DNA of 40,878 nucleotides from a virus: the IMG/VR virus record IMGVR_UViG_3300034072_001941, positions 1-40,878 of that record; one strand, 5' to 3'. How positions within the stretch are numbered: the stretch's first letter is position 1; each line of letters opens with the position of its first letter. The translations under genes and the position numbers were made by a program. This document shows positions 20,922 to 28,695 of the stretch, one piece after another. The notes under the pieces were generated by a model that had not been told where the DNA came from, did not search any database, and was given only the letters and a program-made list of their open reading frames with translations.

Positions 20922-22499
20922 ATGGCCCGCCCGAAGACCAAGACCAAGACGAAGACCAAACGCCAGAGGGAAATCAACCGCTTGCAACGGGCCATGGATC
21001 CGGAGCGGAACACGCAGTCCCCGGAGGAAACGCCGTTTTTGCTAGTCGGGAGCAATTGGGAAGCGGCCAACACCTCGGACCGGCGCGGCTTCCTGCTGTG
21101 GCATCCATCGGCGGACCCTCGCCGGGAGATGCGTCCGATGGATGATCTCGAAATCCGGCGGAAAACCCACTGGCTTTACGAGAACGATCCCATTTCCCGA
21201 CGGATTCTTCGTGGGCAGGCTCACTTGATCGGGTTCCAGACTCCGCAACCGGTCACCGATGATGACGACTGGAACGAAGTAGCGTGGGAGTATTTCCAGA
21301 GGACGGCCGGCAATCCGGACGTGTTCGACGCCCGGGGCCGCCATGACTTTTACGGCGCCCAGGTGCAAATCAACATCGAGTCCGCCAAGGACGGCCGCGT
21401 CCTCGGTGTCTTGACCGAGTCTCCCGGCGGGCACGCTCGCCAAGCGTTTTACGGGGCCCACCAAATCCGGTCCAGCCGGGAGCAAGACAAGGAAGGTTGG
21501 GAGCAAGGACTCCGGCTCGACAAGTTCGACCGTCACCTTGCTTACGCTCTTTGCGATTCCCGGGACCCGGATTACAGCTTTGCCGTCTCCGCCCGGGATG
21601 CCATCTATTACGGCCACTTCGATAGCATGAACGCCCTGCACGGGCAACCGATGCTCAAGGCGGCCGTGCATCACCTCCATGACCTCGTAGAGATCAACGC
21701 GTCCACGAAGTGGGCCATCAAGCGCACGGACGAAATCGGCATCGTGGTGGAGACGGAAACAGGTCCCGGCATCATGATGCCGAACGGCCAACTTCTGGGC
21801 GTGCCTACGGTCCGGACGGTGGACGTGGTCGAAGAGACCGAGGACGACAACGGCAATCCCACCACGGAAGTCCGGCAGAAGAAGGTGACCTGGGACGAGG
21901 TCACCGGCCCCACGGGGATTTCTGATCTGAAACCGGGGCAAAAGGTCAAGATTGTGCAGAGCGATAACCCGGGGCCGAACCGCGAAGCGTGGTCTAGGCG
22001 GCTGGTGGATTACGTCGTCCTATCCACGGACTGGGAAGCGGAAGCGCTTCATTATGTCTCCGATCTCAAGGGGCCTGGCGTGCGTTACTGCATGCAGAAA
22101 ATTCAACGGCTCGTGATGCTGATTCATGCGCGGCAAGCTTCGCGGTGGAATCGCCATTACACTTACGCGATTGCCAAGGGGATCAAGCGCGGGTTTTTGC
22201 CTCCGGGGCCGGAAAACTGGTGGCGGAAAACGCTGTGGATCGGCATGCCGGACCCAACGATCGATGCCGGCCGGGACGGCGCCATGACGGTGACCTCCTT
22301 GGCTTCCGGCCTGACCACCTGGGGCGATGAATGGGCCCGCAAGGGCAAATTCGGGTGGAGCAAGGTCAAGGAACGGATTTGGGAATACGCCCGGGCCAAG
22401 CGGGAAGCGATCGAGGCGGGCAATTACTACGGGCTCGACGGAAATCTCGACCTCGGGGAAATCATCACCACCGGCCGGGGAAACGGCGCGGCCGCGTAA
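20922..22499 (+). CDS. Portal protein (lambda family)
   Basis: A 525-residue portal. After a Lys/Thr-rich start (KTKTKTKTKRQREIN) it has RKTHWLYENDPISRRIL and the typical middle with RDAIYYGHFDSMNAL, GQPMLKAAVHHLHDLVE and STKWAIKRTDEIG. The C-terminus contains YAIAKGIKRGFLPPGP and WGDEWARKGKF, as in lambda-type portals. It forms the dodecameric ring through which DNA enters the head and to which terminase docks. No Shine-Dalgarno sequence precedes ATG 20922. Confidence 0.9.
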   Translation: MARPKTKTKTKTKRQREINRLQRAMDPERNTQSPEETPFLLVGSNWEAANTSDRRGFLLWHPSADPRREMRPMDDLEIRRKTHWLYENDPISRRILRGQAHLIGFQTPQPVTDDDDWNEVAWEYFQRTAGNPDVFDARGRHDFYGAQVQINIESAKDGRVLGVLTESPGGHARQAFYGAHQIRSSREQDKEGWEQGLRLDKFDRHLAYALCDSRDPDYSFAVSARDAIYYGHFDSMNALHGQPMLKAAVHHLHDLVEINASTKWAIKRTDEIGIVVETETGPGIMMPNGQLLGVPTVRTVDVVEETEDDNGNPTTEVRQKKVTWDEVTGPTGISDLKPGQKVKIVQSDNPGPNREAWSRRLVDYVVLSTDWEAEALHYVSDLKGPGVRYCMQKIQRLVMLIHARQASRWNRHYTYAIAKGIKRGFLPPGPENWWRKTLWIGMPDPTIDAGRDGAMTVTSLASGLTTWGDEWARKGKFGWSKVKERIWEYARAKREAIEAGNYYGLDGNLDLGEIITTGRGNGAAA

Positions 22500-22512
22500 G
22501 CACCACACCACC

Positions 22513-23319
22513 ATGACAAATCACAGCAACACCATTTGGATGGTCATGCCGGGGACGAAGGTTTCCGGGATCATCGAACAAACTTCCGAGATCATCGATC
22601 AACTCGCGTTGAAGCCGTCGCAAAAAGCGCGAGGGCTCACGGAAAATGAACCGCGTTCATTACCGGCAAATGCGGAAGTTATTGGAGATCTAGCGCGTAT
22701 TCCTTTGTATGGAGTTCTTCGCTATCGGGAAGGCGGTTGCGATTACTCCGACTTGCGCCGGGCCGTGGGTATGATCCGGGAGATGGACGAAGTCACCACG
22801 GTGATTCTCGACATCAACTCACCTGGCGGGATGGCTTGGGGGTGCGAAGAAGGTGTGATGGAAATGGAAACCCTCCGCGATGCCGGCAAACGGATCATGG
22901 CGTGGATTGATCCGCTGGGGGCGTCCGCTGCTTATTGGTGGGCCGCGTCCGCAGACAAGATTTACGCCCTGCCCTCAAGCCTCGTGGGCAGTATCGGCGC
23001 CGTCCGGCGTTACTACGATTGGTCCGGCTTCTTCTCGAAGATCGGCATCACCCTTGAAGCCTTCACCTCGGGCAGTCCTGGGAAAATCCGGGGCGTCTGG
23101 GGCAAGAAGACCACCGAAGACGACCGGGCCCACATGCAAGAGTCCGTGGACGAAGCCGGGGGACGCTTCCGGGATTACGTGACCGCCCGGCGGGGCGCCC
23201 TTGGTCCACAAGCCTTCTCCGGTGACGTCTGGTCCGGCCGTAAAGCGCTGGAGATGGGCCTCGTCGATGGCTTGGCGCCGGATCTGGGCACGGCGTTGGC
23301 CATGTTCCTGGGAGAGTGA
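22513..23319 (+). CDS. Head maturation protease (S49, SppA/GpC-like)
   Basis: A 268-residue S49 peptidase that should cut scaffold and head proteins. NSPGG (102-106) forms the oxyanion turn, Ser138 in PLGASAAYWWA is the nucleophile and Lys191 in TSGSPGKIRG the base; their spacing of 53 fits the Ser-Lys dyad of SppA-like enzymes. Unlike lambda GpC it lacks an in-frame scaffold tail; a separate scaffold gene follows at 23345. The leader before the ATG is ACCACACCACC, with no Shine-Dalgarno sequence. Confidence 0.9.
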   Translation: MTNHSNTIWMVMPGTKVSGIIEQTSEIIDQLALKPSQKARGLTENEPRSLPANAEVIGDLARIPLYGVLRYREGGCDYSDLRRAVGMIREMDEVTTVILDINSPGGMAWGCEEGVMEMETLRDAGKRIMAWIDPLGASAAYWWAASADKIYALPSSLVGSIGAVRRYYDWSGFFSKIGITLEAFTSGSPGKIRGVWGKKTTEDDRAHMQESVDEAGGRFRDYVTARRGALGPQAFSGDVWSGRKALEMGLVDGLAPDLGTALAMFLGE

Positions 23320-23322
23320 GGA

Positions 23323-23342
23323 TTGACCGGGAGACCGGTCAA
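23323..23342 (+). promoter_or_regulatory. Hairpin that holds the ribosome binding site of the scaffold gene
   Basis: TTGACCGG (23323-23330), loop GAGA, CCGGTCAA (23335-23342) is a perfect 8-bp hairpin that ends three bases before the scaffold ATG. The GGGAG Shine-Dalgarno sequence (23329-23333) falls at the top of the stem and in the loop. It may set the amount of scaffold relative to protease and coat. Confidence 0.55.
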
Positions 23343-23344
23343 AG

Positions 23345-23914
23345 ATGAGTCAACCGACCGAACCCACTCCGGAGCCGAACAAGCCGTCCCGTCTCAGTGC
23401 GGCGGTTGAAGCGCTCACGAACCACAAAAACACCGTGGCCGCCCTGAAATCGGCCCGGGAAGAAGTCGTCCGCGTGACTGCCACGCTGGCCACCACCCAA
23501 GCGGACCTCGAAACCGCCACCACCTCTTTGGAATCGGCCATCGCGGAACGCGACACCGCCCAGACTGAACTTTCCGCGGCGCGGGATCGCATCGCGGAAC
23601 TTGAAGCGGAAGCGGCCAAGGTTCCCGGATTGCAAGCGGAACTCACCACCGCGCAAGCGGAAGTGGCTAAGCTCACCGGCGAGGCCAAGACCGTGACTCA
23701 AGTCGTTACGGCGGAGCTTGAAACCCTCGGCGTGACCGCCGAAGCGCTCCCCGGCACCACGCGGACCGAGACCGTGGACAAGGGCACCGCTCTTTTGACC
23801 AAATTCAACGCGGCAAAATCCGGCGCGGAGAAAATCGCCATCATCCGCGAAGCCAAGGCGGCCGGGATCAAGCTTTCCGACCTCGAAGCCAAGTCCAAGC
23901 AAAGCCTCAACTGA
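23345..23914 (+). CDS. Scaffolding protein candidate
   Basis: A 189-residue protein, nearly all coiled coil: heptad-like KSAREEVVRVTATLATTQAD, AIAERDTAQTELSAARDRIA and LEAEAAKVPGLQAELTTAQA, rich in Ala, Glu and Thr. The C-terminal 40 residues are basic-helical (EKIAIIREAKAAGIKLSDLE), as expected for coat binding. It lies between the S49 protease and the coat gene, where scaffolds are found. Low sequence information prevents a family call. Confidence 0.75.
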   Translation: MSQPTEPTPEPNKPSRLSAAVEALTNHKNTVAALKSAREEVVRVTATLATTQADLETATTSLESAIAERDTAQTELSAARDRIAELEAEAAKVPGLQAELTTAQAEVAKLTGEAKTVTQVVTAELETLGVTAEALPGTTRTETVDKGTALLTKFNAAKSGAEKIAIIREAKAAGIKLSDLEAKSKQSLN

Positions 23915-23952
23915 TTGACCATCTCCGGAACCTCGTAATCACGAAATAGACC

Positions 23953-24867
23953 ATGGCCAACGTAATCGACTCAAAACTTCTCATCTCGGAAATTGCCGAG
24001 GTGACCCTCACCGCCCTGAAACGCGTCTTCCTGCCTCTCACGGCGTTCTCCATCGCCTTCGATGCGAATCTCCAAGGCAATGACAAGGTGCAAGTCCCCT
24101 ATTACCCGCTGTCCACGGCCGCGTCCGTGACCCGGACCGATGGAGCAGACTACTTCACACTGGCCGAAGACACCGCCACCCAAGTCCGCGAAATCACGGT
24201 GGACAAAAACAAGACCAAGGTTCTGGCCTATACGAGCAAAGAACGCCGGCGCCAACCGATTTTCGATCCCGAAAAGCTGGGCCTGCAAATGGCGGACAAG
24301 CTTGGCTATGATGTCATCACGGACATTCTAAGCCTTGTAACTCCCACCAACTACCCGGGCGCCACCATCGCGTCCGTGCTTCCTGCGGATTTCGATTTCG
24401 ATCTCGTCAACGAACTGGCGGAAAAATGCGATGACGCGTTCTGGCCGCAAGGTGCCTCCATGCGGAGCTTGATTTTGAACTCCGCTTTGTCTCGCCGTTT
24501 GGCCGTGAACTCCGTGGGTTACAACATCTCCCAGGCGGACGGCATGTTCCAAAATGGGCAAGCCGATGAAGTGGCCGGGTTCCGTCGTTTCACCTTCCCG
24601 GGCCTGCCTGGGAATAGCGTGAACCTGGGCGGCATGGCCGTTTATCCATCCGCCATCTTGGCCGCGTTTGCCCCGGTCCGTCCCACGGAAGCCGTGCAAG
24701 CGGCGCTCTTCGATTACCAAGAGTTTACGGACGAAACCTCCGGCCTGACCATCCAATACAAACACATGGCCAAGGCGTTCGAGGACAAAGAAGCGCAAGT
24801 GTTCGAAATTTATTACGGTTACGCGGAAGGTGAAGAAGCGGCGCTGAAGCCGATCATCACCGAGTAA
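23953..24867 (+). CDS. Major capsid protein
   Basis: A 304-residue coat protein by position and fold-like features: N-terminal helix LISEIAEVTLTALKRVFLPL, a DKVQVPYYPLSTAASVTRTD strand region, long EKLGLQMADKLGYDVITDIL helix, LILNSALSRRLAVNS and the C-terminal EDKEAQVFEIYYGYAEGEE. It fits the HK97-like fold, in the P22-coat-type style of 'gene 5' proteins. There is no Shine-Dalgarno sequence before the ATG even though this should be the most expressed phage protein. Confidence 0.8.
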   Translation: MANVIDSKLLISEIAEVTLTALKRVFLPLTAFSIAFDANLQGNDKVQVPYYPLSTAASVTRTDGADYFTLAEDTATQVREITVDKNKTKVLAYTSKERRRQPIFDPEKLGLQMADKLGYDVITDILSLVTPTNYPGATIASVLPADFDFDLVNELAEKCDDAFWPQGASMRSLILNSALSRRLAVNSVGYNISQADGMFQNGQADEVAGFRRFTFPGLPGNSVNLGGMAVYPSAILAAFAPVRPTEAVQAALFDYQEFTDETSGLTIQYKHMAKAFEDKEAQVFEIYYGYAEGEEAALKPIITE

Positions 24868-24900
24868 CCGGTTTCCCATTCCGGCTCCGCTTTTCTTGTC

Positions 24901-25200
24901 ATGAGAATTGGCATCATCATCCACACCGCTCCGGACGGCGCCGTCACCGTGGCCGCCGGTCCGGGCCAAATGTCCGAAATGGAAGCGGCTTACCCGTCCT
25001 TGCGGAAGGCCTTGGTTCCGCGGGCGAAGTTGGCCTTGGTCGATGTGGAGTTGGGTGCCATCAAGCGGACCCGGCAAAGTCCGAACGTTGGCCAATCTGA
25101 AAGTCTTACCACTGAGGGGGACTCGGCAAAGAGCGATCTTTCCACCGGGTCCCCCGCCTCCGAACCTCGACGCTCTCGCAAGCTGACGGGGATTGGGTGA
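24901..25200 (+). CDS. Hypothetical protein after the coat gene
   Basis: A 99-residue protein. The first 55 residues read as a compact unit (MRIGIIIHTAPDGAVTVAAG, LRKALVPRAKLALVDVELG); the rest is Ser/Thr-rich and ends with basic residues (PRRSRKLTGIG). It has no Shine-Dalgarno sequence. Probably a small head-related protein by position. A strong terminator-like hairpin follows it, so it is the last gene of the head unit. Confidence 0.55.
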   Translation: MRIGIIIHTAPDGAVTVAAGPGQMSEMEAAYPSLRKALVPRAKLALVDVELGAIKRTRQSPNVGQSESLTTEGDSAKSDLSTGSPASEPRRSRKLTGIG

Positions 25201-25245
25201 ACCAAATTCTGGCGGGTCCTAGACCCCATCAAAACGCGATTAAGT

Positions 25246-25284
25246 CCGGGCCGGGTGGAGGTAAGGTGCCTCCTCACGGCCCGG
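25246..25284 (+). terminator. Strong hairpin between head and tail genes
   Basis: A 16-base stem with two mismatches: left arm 25246-25261 (starts CCGGGCCG), loop TAAGGTG, right arm 25269-25284 (ends GGCCCGG). It is followed by CACCATTTTAG. It probably ends or reduces transcription after the head genes, so that coat is made in excess of tail proteins. Confidence 0.7.
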
Positions 25285-25301
25285 CACCATTTTAGGAAAC
25301 G

Positions 25302-25625
25302 ATGAAAGCGTCTCAACTGACCGCATTCGAGGCCCGGGCCCATGCTACGGACGTTGGCCTGACGCCGATGTCCGTGACCGTGGACGGGCAGGTCTACCAA
25401 GGCTCCGGGACGCATGCCGGCCACAAACACGTCCGCTTGCTCGAAGGCGGCGAGGCCCAAAACCGCGAGGCGCATTTCACGATCTCGAAGCAATTGCTTC
25501 CGGCGGCGTGGGCGCTCCACACCATCGTGGAGATCGCGGGCGAGATTTACCAAGTCCGGAAAGTCTGGGGACACGATGCCGTGGACCCGGTGTGGTCCTT
25601 CCGGCTCGAACAATGGATGGAGTGA
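25302..25625 (+). CDS. Head-tail connector candidate
   Basis: A 107-residue protein with a basic beta-rich pattern (MSVTVDGQVYQGSG, TIVEIAGEIYQVRKVW, WSFRLEQWME) as seen in head completion or stopper proteins of siphoviruses. GGAAACG is the only purine run before its ATG. It is the first gene after the terminator and overlaps the next gene by one base. Confidence 0.6.
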   Translation: MKASQLTAFEARAHATDVGLTPMSVTVDGQVYQGSGTHAGHKHVRLLEGGEAQNREAHFTISKQLLPAAWALHTIVEIAGEIYQVRKVWGHDAVDPVWSFRLEQWME

Positions 25626-25825
25626 TGGACGGCGTGCTCGAATTTGATTTGTTCTGCGGGACGTGTGCGGCCTTGGTCCACCCTTTGGGCGCGGATGAAT
25701 GGTTCCTCGAAATCCGGGGATGGGACGAGACGATCCCGTCGGAGTTCTTCCCGGCGGAGGAATGGAGGCCCGCGGCGCCGGACGAAGTGGAGGCGGCGTT
25801 TGTGAAATTGACCGGCGTCCGATAG
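25625..25825 (+). CDS. Small acidic hypothetical protein
   Basis: A 66-residue protein from ATG 25625 (TGATG with the previous gene); GTG 25622 and ATG 25613 are in frame. It contains two Cys (FCGTCAALVHPL) and an acidic, Trp-rich middle (WFLEIRGWDETIPSEFFPAE). It is possibly a small connector or adaptor protein. No family recognised. Confidence 0.55.
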   Translation: MDGVLEFDLFCGTCAALVHPLGADEWFLEIRGWDETIPSEFFPAEEWRPAAPDEVEAAFVKLTGVR

Positions 25826-25828
25826 CAA

Positions 25829-26158
25829 ATGGCCACCAGCGCTCTTTTCAACGTTCAATCCACCTTTGGCCTGACCGCTCCGCAAGGTGCCGTGGTGCAA
25901 CGCTCCCGGCGGACCCGGACGGTGGAGATGGACGAAATCGACGGGGCCAACGCAGAGGTGGCGCTTGTCTGCCCTTTCCCCTACGGGCGCGAAGTGGTGG
26001 AGATTTCCGGCCGCGGGGATGTGGCCCACGCGACGTTGACGGCGGATTCCATTAACATCGGCACCGCGGTGATCACGTCCCGCACGCGCCGGGAAATGAA
26101 CACGAAACGGCCGGAGTTTACGATCCGGAGCGAGAAACTTTTTAGCACTGAATCATAA
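25829..26158 (+). CDS. Small beta-rich virion protein candidate
   Basis: A 109-residue protein rich in Val, Thr and Arg. Strand-like runs RSRRTRTVEMDEIDG, EVALVCPFPYGREVVEISG and SRTRREMNTKRPEFTIRS suggest a beta sandwich. I have a faint memory of similar proteins in verrucomicrobial prophages, always paired with one like the next gene. It may be a tail tube or head-decoration component. No Shine-Dalgarno sequence. Confidence 0.6.
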   Translation: MATSALFNVQSTFGLTAPQGAVVQRSRRTRTVEMDEIDGANAEVALVCPFPYGREVVEISGRGDVAHATLTADSINIGTAVITSRTRREMNTKRPEFTIRSEKLFSTES

Positions 26159-26163
26159 CGATC

Positions 26164-26508
26164 ATGGGAGCTTGTGCAGACCTTCGCGGCGTCCGTTCTG
26201 TCGACGCCACCTACGCCCAGGAGTTGGAGATCGAAGCCACGGTCCAGACTTCGGAGCCATTGCTTACCCGTTTAGGCGTGCCCGTGTGCATGGAAACGTA
26301 TCGTTCCGTAAACCGGATCAACCTGACTGGAGCCGGTGATCTTCCGGAAGGTCTGGTGGCCGCGGGTTCGATGTCCGTTACCGGGTTGACCGGTGGAGTG
26401 ATCCGCATCTCCGAAACTACCGAGGAGCAAGAAACCGGCCGTTACCACCGGTTTACGGTCCAAGCGAACCATTACCCGTTCGCCACGGACGAGGACGCGG
26501 CTCCGTAA
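26164..26508 (+). CDS. Small beta-rich virion protein candidate, partner of the previous gene
   Basis: A 114-residue protein: VDATYAQELEIEATVQTSEP, CMETYRSVNRINLTGAGDLP, VTGLTGGVIRISETTEEQET and a final HRFTVQANHYPF. It is predicted to be beta-rich throughout, consistent with a tail or decoration protein. It is separated from the previous gene by five bases. No classic major tail protein of about 150-250 residues is seen in this phage, so one of these small proteins may be it. Confidence 0.55.
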   Translation: MGACADLRGVRSVDATYAQELEIEATVQTSEPLLTRLGVPVCMETYRSVNRINLTGAGDLPEGLVAAGSMSVTGLTGGVIRISETTEEQETGRYHRFTVQANHYPFATDEDAAP

Positions 26509-26517
26509 GGTTGAGTC

Positions 26518-26973
26518 ATGGATGAAACCATCACCGTGGCTGTGGTCTGCCGTGAAAACGGTGGTGGTGGCGCTGTGGATCCTGAATCCGCGCTGGCCGC
26601 GTCCGCTATCGCGGCGGGATTTCGTTTCTCGTCGGAAAAACCGTATTACGATTTCGTGGAACGGCTCCACGATGGTGCCCCTCGGCGGGTGACCACCTGG
26701 ACCTTTGCGGCGGAAGAAGTCGTGATCGATGGGGAGCGGCTGAACTTCGATCAATTTCGCAAACGGTGGGAGGATGTAGAGTGGATCTCCGCGCATCGGT
26801 CCTCGACCATCGCTCGTTTGCACGTGGCCACCACGGGACTGCATCACCTGCACCAAACGCTGTTCCGACAGGGGCCTCACGTCGTGATCCGCAACGGCCA
26901 ACGCTTTGTGTCCATCCCGGCCAATGCTTCTGAGGAAGAGCAACGGGAGTTGCTGGGCATGCTCCACGGTTGA
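26518..26973 (+). CDS. Hypothetical protein in the tail region
   Basis: A 151-residue protein. It has a helix (ESALAASAIAAGFRFSSEKP), a strand pair (RRVTTWTFAAEEVVIDGERL), a RWEDVEWISAH segment and many His residues (LHVATTGLHHLHQTLF). It ends in a helix EEEQRELLGMLHG. AAGG precedes the ATG. No family recognised; a tail completion role is possible from position. Confidence 0.6.
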   Translation: MDETITVAVVCRENGGGGAVDPESALAASAIAAGFRFSSEKPYYDFVERLHDGAPRRVTTWTFAAEEVVIDGERLNFDQFRKRWEDVEWISAHRSSTIARLHVATTGLHHLHQTLFRQGPHVVIRNGQRFVSIPANASEEEQRELLGMLHG

Positions 26974-26989
26974 CCCAACCTTTCGTTAC

Positions 26990-27319
26990 ATGAAAACCGT
27001 TGAAGATCAGCCCAAACCGCTCCGTTTGAACCGTCGAACCCGGGGTCACAAACGAATCATTCCCCGGTTGGGTGGGCCGGCGTCTGCGATTGTGGACGAA
27101 AAGGAATGGGATGCCCTTACCAAAGATGAACGCTTTGAAGGGACTTTGGTTTTGATCTGGCTTTTCATGCAGCCGATCGACGACCTAAAGCCGGGTGGGA
27201 AGCTGGATTCCGCGATTGAAGCGCAATCCTGGGGCCGGTATTTTAAAGACTGGGAATTCAGTATCGCTGATGACGAAATCCCGGCTTTGGTGTCGGAGCT
27301 AAACGAAGTTTTGGCGTGA
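26990..27319 (+). CDS. Tail assembly chaperone candidate, first part
   Basis: A 109-residue protein from ATG 26990. The N-terminus is basic (LRLNRRTRGHKRIIPRL), then TLVLIWLFMQPIDDL and an acidic end (DEIPALVSELNEVL). It ends in GTGA overlap with the next gene, and together they lie directly upstream of the tape-measure region, the place of the G and GT chaperones. Here translation coupling would replace the usual frameshift; I see no obvious slippery heptamer. Confidence 0.5.
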   Translation: MKTVEDQPKPLRLNRRTRGHKRIIPRLGGPASAIVDEKEWDALTKDERFEGTLVLIWLFMQPIDDLKPGGKLDSAIEAQSWGRYFKDWEFSIADDEIPALVSELNEVLA

Positions 27320-28014
27320 TCACGGCCGAAGACCGCCACAAGGCGCGGACGGATGCGTGGTTGCTCCCGGCCAAGGTGAAGTTTGGTCCGGAGCTTTGCC
27401 GGCCGTTGTCCTTGGGGTCCATGTTGTTGTTTCCGCGGTTGGGCATCGATTTTGCCAAGGCTGCGGATCCGGACTGGGCGGAGGAAGTCGTTTTGCGCTA
27501 CCTCTGGGCCCATGCGACAGATTTGGACAGTGTCCTTTGGTCCACCTCCGCGGGCACGTGGGAGGATGAACTCGCGGATTACTCGTTTACGATCGATGTG
27601 GAATTCCTCGTGGCGCCGGTGTTGGCCTATGTCGAGAAAGTGTTCCGGTTGATGGATGCGCTCACAGTGAAAATCCAACCGCGTCCGCAAACGGCGGGAT
27701 CCGGTGCGGACGTGCCACCTCCAGATTTGTTGGCGCCGGATTTCGTGGCCGCGCTGGTCTCCGATGCTGGGGCGTGTCTGCCGGGCATGACGGAGCGGGC
27801 CCTCATGTGGGAAATGCCGGTGCCCCGGGTCCTTTCGTATTATCACGTGCAGCGTTGGAAAAGCTCAGAATGGACGGTGCCATGGTTGGCCACGCGTGGA
27901 TCGGACGAGCAATTGGCCGCGGCGAAAACGGCCTTGGAAGCGGCGCGGGCAATGGCTCCGCCCCAAACTGGAACGGACGCCGCTTTGGCGTTGCTTGACC
28001 GTCTCTCGTCTTAG
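27316..28014 (+). CDS. Tail assembly chaperone candidate, second part
   Basis: A 232-residue protein from a GTG overlapping the previous stop. It is mainly helical (FAKAADPDWAEEVVLRYLW, WEDELADYSFTIDVEFLVAP, LAYVEKVFRLMDALTVKI) with a Pro-rich linker and a C-terminal helical part (ERALMWEMPVPRVLSYYHVQ). Position before the tape measure suggests a chaperone for it. No clear family. Confidence 0.55.
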   Translation: MITAEDRHKARTDAWLLPAKVKFGPELCRPLSLGSMLLFPRLGIDFAKAADPDWAEEVVLRYLWAHATDLDSVLWSTSAGTWEDELADYSFTIDVEFLVAPVLAYVEKVFRLMDALTVKIQPRPQTAGSGADVPPPDLLAPDFVAALVSDAGACLPGMTERALMWEMPVPRVLSYYHVQRWKSSEWTVPWLATRGSDEQLAAAKTALEAARAMAPPQTGTDAALALLDRLSS

Positions 28015-28016
28015 AG

Positions 28017-28685
28017 ATGGGGTGGACGTTTGACATGAGGGAGTTTGAGCGGGGCATCAAGGTGGCCCGGCCAACTTCGAGGAAGTCCGATGAAGACTTC
28101 ATCCGGATGCAAGGGCGCGGTTTCGTGGGCTTGCTCATCGATGTGACACCACCTTCGAAGGGGTTGGGCCGGTCCCGATTGCAGAACCGGCAAGCCGGAG
28201 ACAAGACCATCGAGGTGGACGCGTGGCGCGTAGGGCGTCCGGTCCGTTCGAGGCAGCGAGCGGAGATCGTCACGGAAGGCGAGTTTTTTGCAGAATGGGA
28301 AAGCCGTCGAAGCCGGCACAATGGGCGAGTAAGAAAAGGCGGGGAGAAAATGACGGTCTATTCCCCGGTGTTTCATGCGGAGATTCGCACGAAGAAAGCC
28401 AAGGTGGGCCGTCTGGCGGCGGGATGGCTGCCGGGGGCGCGGGAAGTAAAAGCGCCGGTGCCGGCGTGGATTGCGCGGCACCCTGGCAAAGAAGGCCTGG
28501 CGCGGTCCTATTCGACGGTTGGAAAAGTAGGATTTTACCTGGAGAACGCGGTTTGGTATGGGGACCGGGTCACGGGATTTCGGCGGAGGGTGCAATTTGC
28601 CTTGGACGTGCAAGGGCGGCGGATGGCGCGTGCCGCGGCATCCTATTGGGAGGAACGGCTCCGCAAGGCTGGATTTTTGACCTGA
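28017..28685 (+). CDS. Minor tail/neck protein, HK97 gp10-like
   Basis: A 222-residue basic protein. The first third (MREFERGIKVARPTSRKSDE, GRGFVGLLIDVTPPSKG) fits the gp10/minor tail Z pattern, where a helix is followed by 'TPxxxG'. The central part is rich in Arg and Lys, and the end is a helical VQGRRMARAAASYWEERL. Such proteins cap the tail tube end nearest the head. ATG 28035 is an alternative start. Confidence 0.55.
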   Translation: MGWTFDMREFERGIKVARPTSRKSDEDFIRMQGRGFVGLLIDVTPPSKGLGRSRLQNRQAGDKTIEVDAWRVGRPVRSRQRAEIVTEGEFFAEWESRRSRHNGRVRKGGEKMTVYSPVFHAEIRTKKAKVGRLAAGWLPGAREVKAPVPAWIARHPGKEGLARSYSTVGKVGFYLENAVWYGDRVTGFRRRVQFALDVQGRRMARAAASYWEERLRKAGFLT

Positions 28686-28695
28686 GGCCGAACCC

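Noticed and set aside
26990-28014. Programmed frameshift between the two tail-chaperone candidates
   Set aside because: No convincing slippery heptamer was seen, and the genes are joined by a GTGA overlap instead.
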